NCBI RefSeq assembly: GCF_003852535.1
Contig: NZ_QAJP01000004.1
Coordinates: 482,719-546,718 of the forward strand
Length of the DNA: 64,000 bases
Reading direction: 5' to 3'
From: Herminiimonas sp. KBW02
Lineage (GTDB): Bacteria; Pseudomonadota; Gammaproteobacteria; Burkholderiales; Burkholderiaceae_D
Position 1 is the first letter of the stretch. Each line of letters opens with the position of its first letter. This document shows positions 55,720 through 64,000 of this stretch, piece by piece. The position numbers and the translations under genes are program-made. The notes below the pieces were generated by a model, which saw only the letters and a program-made list of their open reading frames with translations, had not been told where the DNA came from and did no database searches.

Positions 55720-58700
55720 ATGCAGACAGCGACTGTTTTATCCCATCCGACCATCATGAATTTGCTCTCCTGCCTGGTAGCGACGATCTGTAAGCCTGCC
55801 AGGCAAGGCCGGATCACGCTTGTTTACTGGTGTCTGCTATTGCTGGCGATGCTGGTGAATATCAACGCGCTGGCAGCGAGCACCCCATCACTCGAACATC
55901 TGGAGCACAGGCGCTGGCTGGCAGCCGATGGTGGTCCCAGTCAGGTCGGTGCGATAGCGCAGACACGTAACGGCTATCTCTGGCTGGGCACCAACGACTC
56001 CTTATATCGTTTCGACGGATCACGTTTCGTTCGCTATGAAGCGCCGGATGGCAAGGCGCTGGGTATAGTCTCGTCGCTGCTGGCAGACGGTGATGATTTA
56101 TGGGTAGGCTTGCGCGCCGGTGGTGTGGCGCGGGTTCATCCACAGGGCATGCAGCGTTACACTCCTGATGCGACCTTACCCGGCGGCGTGGTCTACAGCC
56201 TGGCGCGTGATCGCCAGGGTGCGATCTGGGCCGCTGCCGATGATGGACTGGCGCGATTTGACGGCAAGCGCTGGCAGCATGTTTCCGCTGACTTGAAATT
56301 CCCCGGCCGCAAGGCGCGCACGGTATTCGTTGATCGCAGCGGCACGGTGTGGGCGGTGAATGAGTACCGGTTGTTCTATTTGCCGGAAGGTGCGACGGCG
56401 TTCATGGATAGCGGCGTTACGGTCGAGGGTGTCAGCAGTATTGCGCAGGCGGCAGATGATTCCATCTGGCTGGCAGAGCGCTATAGCGGCAAGCTGCACC
56501 GGATCGTGACGGTGGCAGGCAAGCTGTTCATCAGCAAGTCCAGCCATGCAGCAGCCAGCGGCTTGCTGTTTGATCGCAGTGGTGCCTTGTGGATCAGTAC
56601 CCTGGGACGCGGTCTGAAGTATGTCGCTGCGCCGACCGACATGAATGCGATAGGTGCACGCGAACGTTTTGCCGGCAAGGATGGTTTGAGTTCCGACTAT
56701 GTCTGGCCGATGCTGGAAGATCGCGACGGCAATGTATGGGTCGGCACCAATGCCGGGCTGGATCGCTTTCGCCCGCGCGTCCTGATGCCGTCTGACTTTC
56801 CGACGGATGCACTGAATTATGCGCTGGTGGCTGGTGGCGACGGCAGCATCTGGGCCGGGAGCGCCAATCGTCCGGCCATGCGGATGAAGAGTGGCAATGT
56901 CTATCCGCTGACGATGCCGGCACCGGCCACCAGCGCTATACGTGATAGCAAAGAACATATCTGGATGGCCGGGTCGGGTGGCATCTGGCGCTCGGAAGGC
57001 GAACGACTGGTGTTTGCTGCGTACTTGCCGCAGGGTGCGCCAGCCGACTCTGCAGTACGAGCTATGGTGCATGATCTCGACGGCAATCTGTGGGTCGCGA
57101 TCAATCGCCTCGGGCTGTATAAATTACATGCAGGCGTATGGAGCCAGGTACCTGCACCGACTTCACTCCCCAGTCAGTTAATGCCGGTGGTGGCCAGTGC
57201 GGATGCGCAAGGGCGGCTATGGTTTGGTTATCGCGATAACCTGCTGGTGATGCGTGATGCGCACACAGAAAAACAGTGGAGCAAGGCCGACGGCCTGCAC
57301 ATAGGGCATATCACTGCGATTACGCCGCAAGCGGGGCGCACCTGGATAGGTGGCCAGCATGGGCTGGGCTTTATCCAGGGTCAGCGCTTTCATGCGGTGC
57401 AGATGCCGGGTAACGGCTTGTTCGACAATATCTACGCGATCCTGCTGGTGCCGGGGAAAGACGGCGAGGATGTGTGGATACATAGCAAGGCCGGGATATT
57501 CGAGTTGAGTCATGTCGAGCTGGAGCATGCGCTGGCCGATCCGGCTTACCAGATACGCTACCGTTCCTATAATTTGATGGGTGGTCTGGCGAATGATCCG
57601 TATCAGGTTTTACCGTTGCCGACGGCGATACGTGCCGACGATGGCTTGTTGTGGTTTTCCACCAGCAATGGCGTGATGTGGATAGATCCGCAACGGCCGC
57701 GGCAGGATGATGCGGTGCCTGAAGTCACCATCGAGTCGGTCAGCGTGGATGGTGCGTTCCTGGCGCAAACGACACCGACGGTATTGGCCGCGAACGCACA
57801 GCGCATCGTGATTGATTATGCGGCGCTGAGTTTGTCGGCCCCGGAGAGTCTGTCCTTCCGCTATCGCCTCGATGGTTACGACCACGGCTGGCATGACGCG
57901 GGACGGCAGAGCGAGGCGACCTACACGGCGCTGGCGGCGGGCAATTATCGCTTCCGCGTATTGGCTTACAACAAGGATGGTTTGCCCAGTTCGCAGGAAG
58001 CCGTGTTTGCTTTCACGATCCCGCAGGTGTTCTACAAACAACCGTTGTTTCTGTTAATCGCCGGCGTGGCGATCTTTGTGTTGCTGTGGATTTTTTACCG
58101 TATCAATGCGCGTCGTGCCGCAGAGCACATGCGCACACGGATGGAAGAGCGGCATGCCGAGCGCGAACGTATTGCACGCGAATTGCACGATACTTTATTG
58201 CAGGGCGTCTATGGATTGATCCTGCGCTTCCAGGCCGTGGCGCAATCGATACCGGCTGATCATCCGGCCCGGATCGGTCTGGAAAAGGCACTTGATCGTG
58301 CCGATGAAGTGCTGATAGAAGGGCGTGACCGGGTACGCGATTTGCGCAATGAAGTGGTGACAGGTGATTTGCATGATTGTATACGGGCACTGGGCGTCAG
58401 CCTGGCGTATGACGGCAGCGCTGCCTTCCATCTGTCCGTGATCGGCACGCCACTGCCGTTGCGTGCGACTGTCCGCGATGAGATTTACCGCATTGCGCAC
58501 GAAGCGATTAATAATGCGTTCCGCCATGCACGTGCACAGCAAGTGCTGGTAAAAATCGAATATACGCTGCGTGCCTTCCGCCTGACCATCAGTGACGATG
58601 GCGTCGGCATAGACCAGGCATACATCAGCATTAAAGGGCGCCCGGATCATTGGGGTCTGCGTGGCATGCATGAGCGTGCGCACAAGATAGGCGCGAATCT

Positions 58701-58833
58701 GAATATCAAGAGTATCGGGGATGCCGGTACCGAAATCGTACTCAGCATGTCGGCCAGGTTGGCTTACCGCAATATCATGCGCTGCTGGTTAAACCGGATC
58801 AGCTGGCGCAAGAAACCAGGAATTGAGTTGTGA
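55720..58833 (+). CDS. beta-propeller sensor histidine kinase (two-component)
   Basis: The protein is 1037 residues. After an N-terminal signal/helix (ITLVYWCLLLLAMLVNINAL) comes a periplasmic region of repeated seven-bladed propeller motifs (GYLWLGTNDSLYRFDGSRF, NLWVAINRLGLYKL, GNVWVGTNAGLDRF) and a Y_Y_Y domain (SFRYRLDGYDHGWHDAG), then a helix (LFLLIAGVAIFVLLWIFYRI) and the HisKA_3 site RIARELHDTLLQGVYGLILR with phospho-His823 and the ATPase (DDGVGIDQ, GLRGMHERA). It senses an unknown extracellular signal. The regulator overlaps its stop. Confidence 0.88.
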   Translation: MQTATVLSHPTIMNLLSCLVATICKPARQGRITLVYWCLLLLAMLVNINALAASTPSLEHLEHRRWLAADGGPSQVGAIAQTRNGYLWLGTNDSLYRFDGSRFVRYEAPDGKALGIVSSLLADGDDLWVGLRAGGVARVHPQGMQRYTPDATLPGGVVYSLARDRQGAIWAAADDGLARFDGKRWQHVSADLKFPGRKARTVFVDRSGTVWAVNEYRLFYLPEGATAFMDSGVTVEGVSSIAQAADDSIWLAERYSGKLHRIVTVAGKLFISKSSHAAASGLLFDRSGALWISTLGRGLKYVAAPTDMNAIGARERFAGKDGLSSDYVWPMLEDRDGNVWVGTNAGLDRFRPRVLMPSDFPTDALNYALVAGGDGSIWAGSANRPAMRMKSGNVYPLTMPAPATSAIRDSKEHIWMAGSGGIWRSEGERLVFAAYLPQGAPADSAVRAMVHDLDGNLWVAINRLGLYKLHAGVWSQVPAPTSLPSQLMPVVASADAQGRLWFGYRDNLLVMRDAHTEKQWSKADGLHIGHITAITPQAGRTWIGGQHGLGFIQGQRFHAVQMPGNGLFDNIYAILLVPGKDGEDVWIHSKAGIFELSHVELEHALADPAYQIRYRSYNLMGGLANDPYQVLPLPTAIRADDGLLWFSTSNGVMWIDPQRPRQDDAVPEVTIESVSVDGAFLAQTTPTVLAANAQRIVIDYAALSLSAPESLSFRYRLDGYDHGWHDAGRQSEATYTALAAGNYRFRVLAYNKDGLPSSQEAVFAFTIPQVFYKQPLFLLIAGVAIFVLLWIFYRINARRAAEHMRTRMEERHAERERIARELHDTLLQGVYGLILRFQAVAQSIPADHPARIGLEKALDRADEVLIEGRDRVRDLRNEVVTGDLHDCIRALGVSLAYDGSAAFHLSVIGTPLPLRATVRDEIYRIAHEAINNAFRHARAQQVLVKIEYTLRAFRLTISDDGVGIDQAYISIKGRPDHWGLRGMHERAHKIGANLNIKSIGDAGTEIVLSMSARLAYRNIMRCWLNRISWRKKPGIEL

Positions 58834-59462
58834 TGACTGTAAATAAAACCATACGTGTACTTGTCGCGGACGACCATCCTTTGATGCTGGAAGGGATAGC
58901 CGCTGTGATCGGCAGCCAGAGCGATATAGAGCTGGTGGGGGAAGCCGCGGACGGTAATGAGGCGCTGGCATTGTTTCGTACACTGCAGCCGGATGTGACG
59001 CTGATCGACCTGCAAATGCCGAACGCGAACGGGATCGATGCGGTGCGCATGATACGTGCCGAGTTCCCGCAGGCGCGCATTGCAATACTGACGACTTATC
59101 GCGGCGACGTACGCGCGCTGCATGCAATTAAGGCCGGTGCGCAGGGTTATTTGCTCAAGAGTGCCTTGCGCAAGGAGTTGTGTGATGCGATACGCGCACT
59201 GGCGGCCGGGCAGCGTTATTTTCCACCGGAAATATCTGCCGAACTCATGGAGTACATGGGGCAGGACTGCCTCAGCCCACGTGAAATCCAGGTGCTGAAG
59301 CTGATCGCGCAAGGCCTGAGCAATAAGCAGATTGCGCTTGAGTTGGTCCTGACTGAGGATACGATCAAAGGCCACCTGCGCAGCATCATGGATAAGCTCG
59401 GTGCCAACAACCGTACACATGCGGTTACCATCGGTATAGAGCGCGGTTTTATAGAGTTGTAG
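58833..59462 (+). CDS. NarL/LuxR-type response regulator
   Basis: The protein is 209 residues from ATG 58833, overlapping the kinase stop (TGATG). Receiver: LVADDHPLMLEG, VTLIDLQMPNANG with phospho-Asp59, and KSALRKEL with the conserved Lys. Output: a LuxR helix-turn-helix with SPREIQVLKLIAQGLSNKQI and TIKGHLRSIMDKLGANN. It is the cognate partner of the propeller kinase. Target genes unknown. Confidence 0.93.
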   Translation: MTVNKTIRVLVADDHPLMLEGIAAVIGSQSDIELVGEAADGNEALALFRTLQPDVTLIDLQMPNANGIDAVRMIRAEFPQARIAILTTYRGDVRALHAIKAGAQGYLLKSALRKELCDAIRALAAGQRYFPPEISAELMEYMGQDCLSPREIQVLKLIAQGLSNKQIALELVLTEDTIKGHLRSIMDKLGANNRTHAVTIGIERGFIEL

Positions 59463-59477
59463 TCAGGCGTGTAAACC

Positions 59478-59496
59478 ACACTTTAGTGTAGTTTTA
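59478..59496 (+). terminator. weak terminator after the response regulator
   Basis: ACACT TT AGTGT stem with AGTTTTA following. The stem is short and the T-run is broken, so the call is tentative. Confidence 0.35.
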
Positions 59497-59585
59497 CTTC
59501 CCCCTGCCAGGGGCTGTTGCACACGGGCTTACGCACGCATCATTCTTGCTTGTGTATTTGATGTGATGTTAACAGGAGCTAACCC

Positions 59586-60107
59586 GTGCATACCCTCCCA
59601 CTGCGCCGCCCGCCACATGGCTATCCTGCACGCAAGCCGGAACAGACAGCCCCAGCTTCACTCAATATCATCGACATCTCTTTTCAGGAAGAGAGCAGCA
59701 AGTCAGAGCAGGCCGGAAAGAACGTCCTTGCTGCCTGGCAAATCCAGCGCCTGAATACGTATATAGACGAATGCATGGCGACGCGTATCCGCACCATGGA
59801 TCTGGCCGCTGCACTGGAATTAAGCGTGAGTCACTTTTCACGCATCTTTAAGCAGAGCTTTGGCGTTTCGCCGCGCATCTATATTTTGCAACGACGTATT
59901 GCGACGGCCTGCAGCAGCATGTTGCTGTCAGACTTGCATCTCACTGACATCGCTTACATGCATGGATTCTGCGATCAATCGCATTTCACCCGGGTTTTTA
60001 ATTCCGTTCATGGTGTTTCGCCGCAAGAGTGGCGCAGGCTGAATAAACGCAGTCAGTCCGCAACGGATTACAGAGGGGCGCTCGCATTGAATGCTATAGC
60101 TGCGTAA
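59586..60107 (+). CDS. short AraC-family regulator (DNA-binding domain only)
   Basis: The protein is 173 residues from GTG 59586, with AGGAG 7 bases before it. The C-terminal 105 residues hold both AraC helix-turn-helices: MDLAAALELSVSHFSRIFKQ and LTDIAYMHGFCDQSHFTRVF. The N-terminal 60 residues are basic and show no effector domain. Such one-domain AraC proteins (SoxS-like) act by abundance. It lies downstream of the kinase-regulator pair and ends at a bidirectional terminator. Confidence 0.8.
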   Translation: MHTLPLRRPPHGYPARKPEQTAPASLNIIDISFQEESSKSEQAGKNVLAAWQIQRLNTYIDECMATRIRTMDLAAALELSVSHFSRIFKQSFGVSPRIYILQRRIATACSSMLLSDLHLTDIAYMHGFCDQSHFTRVFNSVHGVSPQEWRRLNKRSQSATDYRGALALNAIAA

Positions 60108-60114
60108 GCAATGC

Positions 60115-60142
60115 AAAAGGGCAAGGTTGCCCTTGCCCTTTT
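60115..60142. terminator. bidirectional terminator between araC-type gene and tal
   Basis: AAAAGGGCAAGG pairs with CCTTGCCCTTTT across TTGC, a perfect 12-bp stem. A-T ends act for both convergent genes. Confidence 0.85.
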
Positions 60143-60178
60143 ACTTGAATCAGCTGGTCCGAACGGACCATCGCCGAT

Positions 60179-61114
60179 TTATTTTACTGATTCAATCAAC
60201 TTATCGAGTTTCACCGCATCGACGCAGAATGCACGTATGCCTTCTGCCAGTTTCTCGGTCGCCATCGCATCATCATTCAACAGGCTGCGGAAGGTTTTTT
60301 CATCCAGCGTGAGTTTGACGATGTCTGCGTTCTTCGCTTCTGCCGGTACCAGCTTGCGTGCCAGTGGTGCATCCGACTCAGCCAGTTTTTGCAAAAGCTC
60401 AGGGCTGATGGTCAGCAGGTCGCAACCGGCCAGCTCGATGATTTGCGAAGTGTTGCGGAAGCTGGCACCCATGACCTCGGTCGCGTAATCGAATTTGCGA
60501 TAGTAGGTATAGATGCGCTTGACCGATTGCACACCCGGATCATCTGCACCAGTGTAGTCGGTACCGGTCGATTTTTTATACCAGTCGTAGATACGGCCGA
60601 CGAACGGCGAGATCAGCTGGACGCGGGCATCGGCGCAGGCAATCGCTTGCGGCAGCGAGAACAGCAGGGTGAGGTTGCAGTGTATGCCTTCTTTTTCCAG
60701 CACCTGTGCGGCACGTATGCCTTCCCAGGTCGATGCGATCTTGATCAGGACGCGGTCACGCGAGATGCCGGCGGCTTCGTACAGGCGGATCAGGGTGCGG
60801 CCTTTTTCTATCGAGCCTTCGGTATCGAAGGACAGGCGTGCATCGGTTTCGGTGGAAACACGGCCCGGGATGACTTTCAGGATTTCCTGGCCGAAGGCAA
60901 CCAGCAAGTGATCGACGATTTCATTGGTGCTTTTGCCCGCGTGGTCGCGTGCTACCTTTTCCATGATGGGGCGGTACTCATCCTTCTGTACAGCCTTCAG
61001 GATCAGTGAGGGATTGGTCGTTGCATCTTGCGGTGCAAATGCCTTGATCGACTGGAAATCGCCTGTATCGGCAACTATGGTGGTGTATTGCTTCAGTTGT
61101 TCGAGTTGGTTCAT
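60179..61114 (-). CDS. tal: transaldolase
   Basis: The protein is 311 residues (TalB-type). It exchanges dihydroxyacetone units in the pentose phosphate pathway. Motifs: [14 protein letters not shown] at the N-terminus, catalytic Lys125 in [24 protein letters not shown] and [10 protein letters not shown]. It is last in the pgi-zwf-hexR-tal transcript, 91 bases after hexR. Confidence 0.95.
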   Translation of the reverse strand: MNQLEQLKQYTTIVADTGDFQSIKAFAPQDATTNPSLILKAVQKDEYRPIMEKVARDHAGKSTNEIVDHLLVAFGQEILKVIPGRVSTETDARLSFDTEGSIEKGRTLIRLYEAAGISRDRVLIKIASTWEGIRAAQVLEKEGIHCNLTLLFSLPQAIACADARVQLISPFVGRIYDWYKKSTGTDYTGADDPGVQSVKRIYTYYRKFDYATEVMGASFRNTSQIIELAGCDLLTISPELLQKLAESDAPLARKLVPAEAKNADIVKLTLDEKTFRSLLNDDAMATEKLAEGIRAFCVDAVKLDKLIESVK

Positions 61115-61205
61115 GGCACGCTAACGTTGGCTGTATGGGGTGGTATAGACAAGCTTATTGTACGCAATGTTTCGTCATTTTTGCTGCAAGCTGAGCAGGC
61201 AAGTC

Positions 61206-62063
61206 TCACGGCGCTTGCAGGAAGGAGTCGAATTGCAGGTCGAATTTCTGCAAGGCCTTCTGTGCCTGCAGCATTTTTTTGCGGCGCTCCGGGCTGAGGC
61301 GCAGTGCGAGTCCGACTGCCAGGATATCGATCACGACCAGGTGCGCAAGACGGGCCGAGATCGGCGTGTAAGGATCGGTATGGAACTGCAGATCGATAGG
61401 AATCAGCACGGTCGCGAGTTCGGCCAGCGGTGTACCGCTGGGCGCCAGCACCACGATGGCCGCGCCTGAGCTGCGCGCCAGTTGCACGCTGCGCAGCAGC
61501 GATACGCTGTTGCCGCGTTGCGAGATGGCGACCACGACGTCACCTTTTTTCAGCAGGGATGCGGCGATGCTGTGTATGTGCGGATCCGAGTACGCGACGG
61601 TCGGTACGCCGGAGCGGAAGAATTTATGCTGGGCATCAGCGGCGATGATGCCGGAGGTACCCTGACCGTAAAATTCTATGGTGTTGGCCCGTCCCAGCAC
61701 TTGCAAAGCCTGTTCTATCGCATTCGCATCCAGGCTATTGCGCAGGTCGAGCAGGGTGTTGATGGAGCGATTGCAGACTTTGTCGACCAGGTCGGCCGCC
61801 ATATCGTCCAGCACCGGCGATGCGCCATCGCCGGTAGACAGGGCCAGGCCTTGTGCCAGTTTGAGTTTGAAGGCTTGCCAGCCATCGAAGCCGATGGCGC
61901 GACAAAAGCGCACCACGGTCGGCTCCGAGACGTCGGCTTTTTTCGCCAGTGCAGTAATGTTTTCTGCGATGGCCAGTTCAGGCTGTTCCAGTACGGCAAG
62001 TGCGACTTTTTTTTCCGATTTGGAAAGCGAGTCGTACTGTGTGCGTATGGAATCGAGCAGCAT
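61206..62063 (-). CDS. hexR: RpiR/HexR-type sugar regulator
   Basis: The protein is 285 residues. The N-terminal RpiR helix-turn-helix (LSKSEKKVALAVLEQPELAI, SEPTVVRFCRAIGFDGWQAF) precedes a SIS sugar-isomerase domain (YGQGTSGIIAADAQHKFFRS, AISQRGNSVSLLRS). HexR typically represses zwf and Entner-Doudoroff genes until ketodeoxyphosphogluconate binds. It starts 15 bases after the zwf stop. I did not find a clear HexR palindrome in the short gaps. Confidence 0.88.
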   Translation of the reverse strand: MLLDSIRTQYDSLSKSEKKVALAVLEQPELAIAENITALAKKADVSEPTVVRFCRAIGFDGWQAFKLKLAQGLALSTGDGASPVLDDMAADLVDKVCNRSINTLLDLRNSLDANAIEQALQVLGRANTIEFYGQGTSGIIAADAQHKFFRSGVPTVAYSDPHIHSIAASLLKKGDVVVAISQRGNSVSLLRSVQLARSSGAAIVVLAPSGTPLAELATVLIPIDLQFHTDPYTPISARLAHLVVIDILAVGLALRLSPERRKKMLQAQKALQKFDLQFDSFLQAP

Positions 62064-62078
62064 GCCGGTGTGTTCCGC

Positions 62079-63548
62079 TTATTCCGGCAAGGCTTCTTCG
62101 CGCCATTGCAGGCCGTCGCGGCCGATCAGCGAGCTGGATGCGGCCGGACCCCAGGTGCCGGATGCGTACGGCAACGGTTCATTGCCTTCCTGTTCCCAGT
62201 AACGCAGTATTGGTTCTACCCATTCCCATGCCGCTTCGAGTTCATCGCTGCGCATAAACAGTGTCAGCTGGCCGCGCAAGACGTCCAGCAGCAGGCGTTC
62301 ATAGGCATCCATGCGCGGTGCCTTGAAGGTTTCTGCGAAGTCGAGTTCCAGTTCGACTGGTTTCAGGCGCATGCCGTCGCCCGGTGTTTTCGCCATCAGA
62401 TTGAGTTGCAGGCCATCATCCGGTTGCAGGCGGATCACCAGGCAGTTCGGCTGGAAGCTGCTGGTTGATTGTGCAAAGATCGAATGCGGAATCGATTTGA
62501 AGCGCACCACGATTTCTGCCAGTTGGTCAGCCATGCGTTTGCCGGTCCGCAGGTAGAAGGGCACACCGGCCCAGCGCCAGGTATCGATCTCGGCTTTGAC
62601 GGCAACAAAGGTTTCGGTATTGGAATCAGGGTCGGCAGTTTTTTCCTGGCGATAGGCCGGTACCGCGACACCATTGACGTGGCCGGCGCGGTATTGGCCG
62701 CGCACGACGTTCTTGGCCAGCGTGTTTTGCGTGAATGGTTTGAGCGAACGCAATACTTTCAGCTTTTCATCACGGACTGCATCCGGTGTCACTGACAGTG
62801 GTGGCTCCATTGCCACGATACACAGCAGTTGCAGCAAATGGTTTTGCATCATGTCGCGCAGTGCACCCGAGGTTTCGTAGTAACCCATGCGGTTACCGAC
62901 GCCCAGTTCTTCTGCAATCGTAATCTGTACGTCAGAAATCCATTCACGACGCCACAACGGTTCGAACAGCACATTGCCAAAGCGCAGGGCCAGCAGGTTT
63001 TGCACTGCTTCCTTACCGAGGTAGTGATCGATACGGTAGATCTGCGATTCCTTGAAGACCTGGCTGACTTCCTGATTGATTTGTTTCGCGCTGGCGAGAT
63101 CACGGCCCAACGGTTTTTCCAGCACGACACGGGTTTGTTCTGTTGCGAGGCCACGTGCCGACAGATTGTGGCAAATGCTGGCGAACAGGGTCGGCGGCGT
63201 CGCCAGGTAAAACACCCGGGTCACGCTGCTGCTGTCGCGTAATACATCGTTCAGCGGCTGATAGGTCGTCGCATCGCTGGCATCCAGCGCAATGTATTTG
63301 ATGCGGGCGCAGAATTTGTCCCACACATTCTGACTGAAGGTCTTTTCACTGATGTGTGATTTGGCGTTTTCATTCACGGTCTCTATGAACTCGGCCGTGC
63401 TGCGCTCGTTGCGCCCGACGCAGATGATCTGTGCCGTGGCTGGCAAATCCCCGGCGCGGTCACGTGCATACAGCGCAGGAATCAGTTTGCGCATCGACAG
63501 GTCGCCGCCGCCGCCAAACAAGACAAGATCAAAATCAGTAAGAGCCAT
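62079..63548 (-). CDS. zwf: glucose-6-phosphate dehydrogenase
   Basis: The protein is 489 residues. N-terminal LVLFGGGGDLSMRKLIPALY binds NADP, IYRIDHYLGKEAVQNLLALR is the active-site signature, and EVELDFAETFKAP lies near the C-terminus. It makes 6-phosphogluconolactone, feeding the pentose phosphate and Entner-Doudoroff pathways. It follows pgi by 48 bases on the minus strand. Confidence 0.96.
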   Translation of the reverse strand: MALTDFDLVLFGGGGDLSMRKLIPALYARDRAGDLPATAQIICVGRNERSTAEFIETVNENAKSHISEKTFSQNVWDKFCARIKYIALDASDATTYQPLNDVLRDSSSVTRVFYLATPPTLFASICHNLSARGLATEQTRVVLEKPLGRDLASAKQINQEVSQVFKESQIYRIDHYLGKEAVQNLLALRFGNVLFEPLWRREWISDVQITIAEELGVGNRMGYYETSGALRDMMQNHLLQLLCIVAMEPPLSVTPDAVRDEKLKVLRSLKPFTQNTLAKNVVRGQYRAGHVNGVAVPAYRQEKTADPDSNTETFVAVKAEIDTWRWAGVPFYLRTGKRMADQLAEIVVRFKSIPHSIFAQSTSSFQPNCLVIRLQPDDGLQLNLMAKTPGDGMRLKPVELELDFAETFKAPRMDAYERLLLDVLRGQLTLFMRSDELEAAWEWVEPILRYWEQEGNEPLPYASGTWGPAASSSLIGRDGLQWREEALPE

Positions 63549-63596
63549 GATGAAGGGTTTTAATGTAAGTAAGTGTTCGTCAGAACGTTATTGTTT

Positions 63597-64000
63597 TTAG
63601 AGTGCAGCCTTGGCACGTGCGATCAGGCCATTGGTCGAGCTGTCATGTTGCTCTGGTTTAGCTTTATCGCTGAGTTCGGCTGCGATGTTTTTTGCCAGTA
63701 TCTTGCCCAACTCTACGCCCCATTGATCGAAACTGTTAATGCCCCAGATCGCGCCCTGCACAAACACCTTGTGTTCATACAGTGCAATCAATGCGCCCAG
63801 CGCGTGCGGATTCAGGGTTTCCATCAGGATGGTATTGCTTGGACGATTGCCCGGGAAGATGCGATGCGGCAATAGCTTCTGGATTTCAGCTTCAGGCAAA
63901 CCTTGCGCCTGCATATCGGCGCGTACTTCGTCGGCATTCTTGCCGCGCATGAAGGCTTCGGATTGTGCGAAGCAGTTTGCCAGCAACAATACCTGGTGTT
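63597..64000 (-). CDS. pgi: glucose-6-phosphate isomerase, C-terminal part (N-terminus outside window)
   Basis: Only the last about 134 residues are in the window. They read [20 protein letters not shown], then [20 protein letters not shown], and [19 protein letters not shown], the standard Pgi C-terminal signature. It interconverts glucose- and fructose-6-phosphate and heads this stretch of the pgi-zwf-hexR-tal operon. Confidence 0.95.
   Translation of the reverse strand, partial: HQVLLLANCFAQSEAFMRGKNADEVRADMQAQGLPEAEIQKLLPHRIFPGNRPSNTILMETLNPHALGALIALYEHKVFVQGAIWGINSFDQWGVELGKILAKNIAAELSDKAKPEQHDSSTNGLIARAKAAL

Overview
The window is a stretch of bacterial chromosome with moderately high GC content. 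It most likely comes from a betaproteobacterium of the Burkholderiales, probably an Oxalobacteraceae relative of Herminiimonas or Janthinobacterium. The basis is inference: the family types, the ribBA-ribH-nusB order, the egtD-egtB pair, a long LeuA behind a leucine leader, and a pgi-zwf-hexR-tal sugar operon. No rRNA, tRNA, CRISPR array, integrase or transposase was seen.

Layout. 1-1540 is an accessory strip: a cut-off periplasmic protein, an AT-rich two-gene module (a SatD-like protein plus a small three-helix membrane protein) and a 40-codon VOC/glyoxalase stump at its right edge. 1545-9887 holds a basic amino acid decarboxylase, thyA-folA, an ABC exporter and the ergothioneine pair egtD-egtB. 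9908-14437 holds a cis-trans fatty acid isomerase and leuA, which sits behind a newly read leucine-codon leader peptide. 14520-20842 holds selD, an orphan CS1-type pilin, a WXXGXW secreted protein and a GGDEF-EAL protein co-transcribed with a PhnD-like binding protein. 20859-24813 is a DmlR-like regulator divergent from a haloacetate dehalogenase-leuC-leuD operon. 24960-31547 holds riboflavin genes, nusB, an aminotransferase, a lytic transglycosylase and ubiD. The 4.5S RNA gene lies at about 31724. 32148-38136 holds an RND pump pair and AidB. 38343-41353 is the dnaX-ybaB-recR replication/repair cluster, and dnaX carries an A9 slippery site. 41405-44048 holds an HD hydrolase, a CoA transferase, a 29-residue membrane protein and a DUF3597 protein. 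44091-50226 is a Fur-boxed siderophore operon (fecI-fecR-receptor-PepSY-DUF3325). 50431-55524 is an operon of XapX, a Tat amidohydrolase, DoxX, an MFS exporter and a YcaC-like hydrolase. 55720-60107 holds a beta-propeller histidine kinase, its NarL-type regulator and a short AraC protein. 60179-64000 holds tal, hexR, zwf and pgi.

Most genes are housekeeping or ordinary accessory functions. The best leads for new biology are: the SatD/membrane-protein module, whose first protein carries nucleotide-cyclase-like motifs, beside a truncated gene; the leaderless leucine leader and a possible second leader upstream of leuA; the A9 frameshift site in dnaX; a perfect 40-bp hairpin inside egtB; and an orphan antisense terminator with a C-rich loop at 17.2 kb. 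Functions are inferred from sequence motifs recognised by eye. No database search was run.
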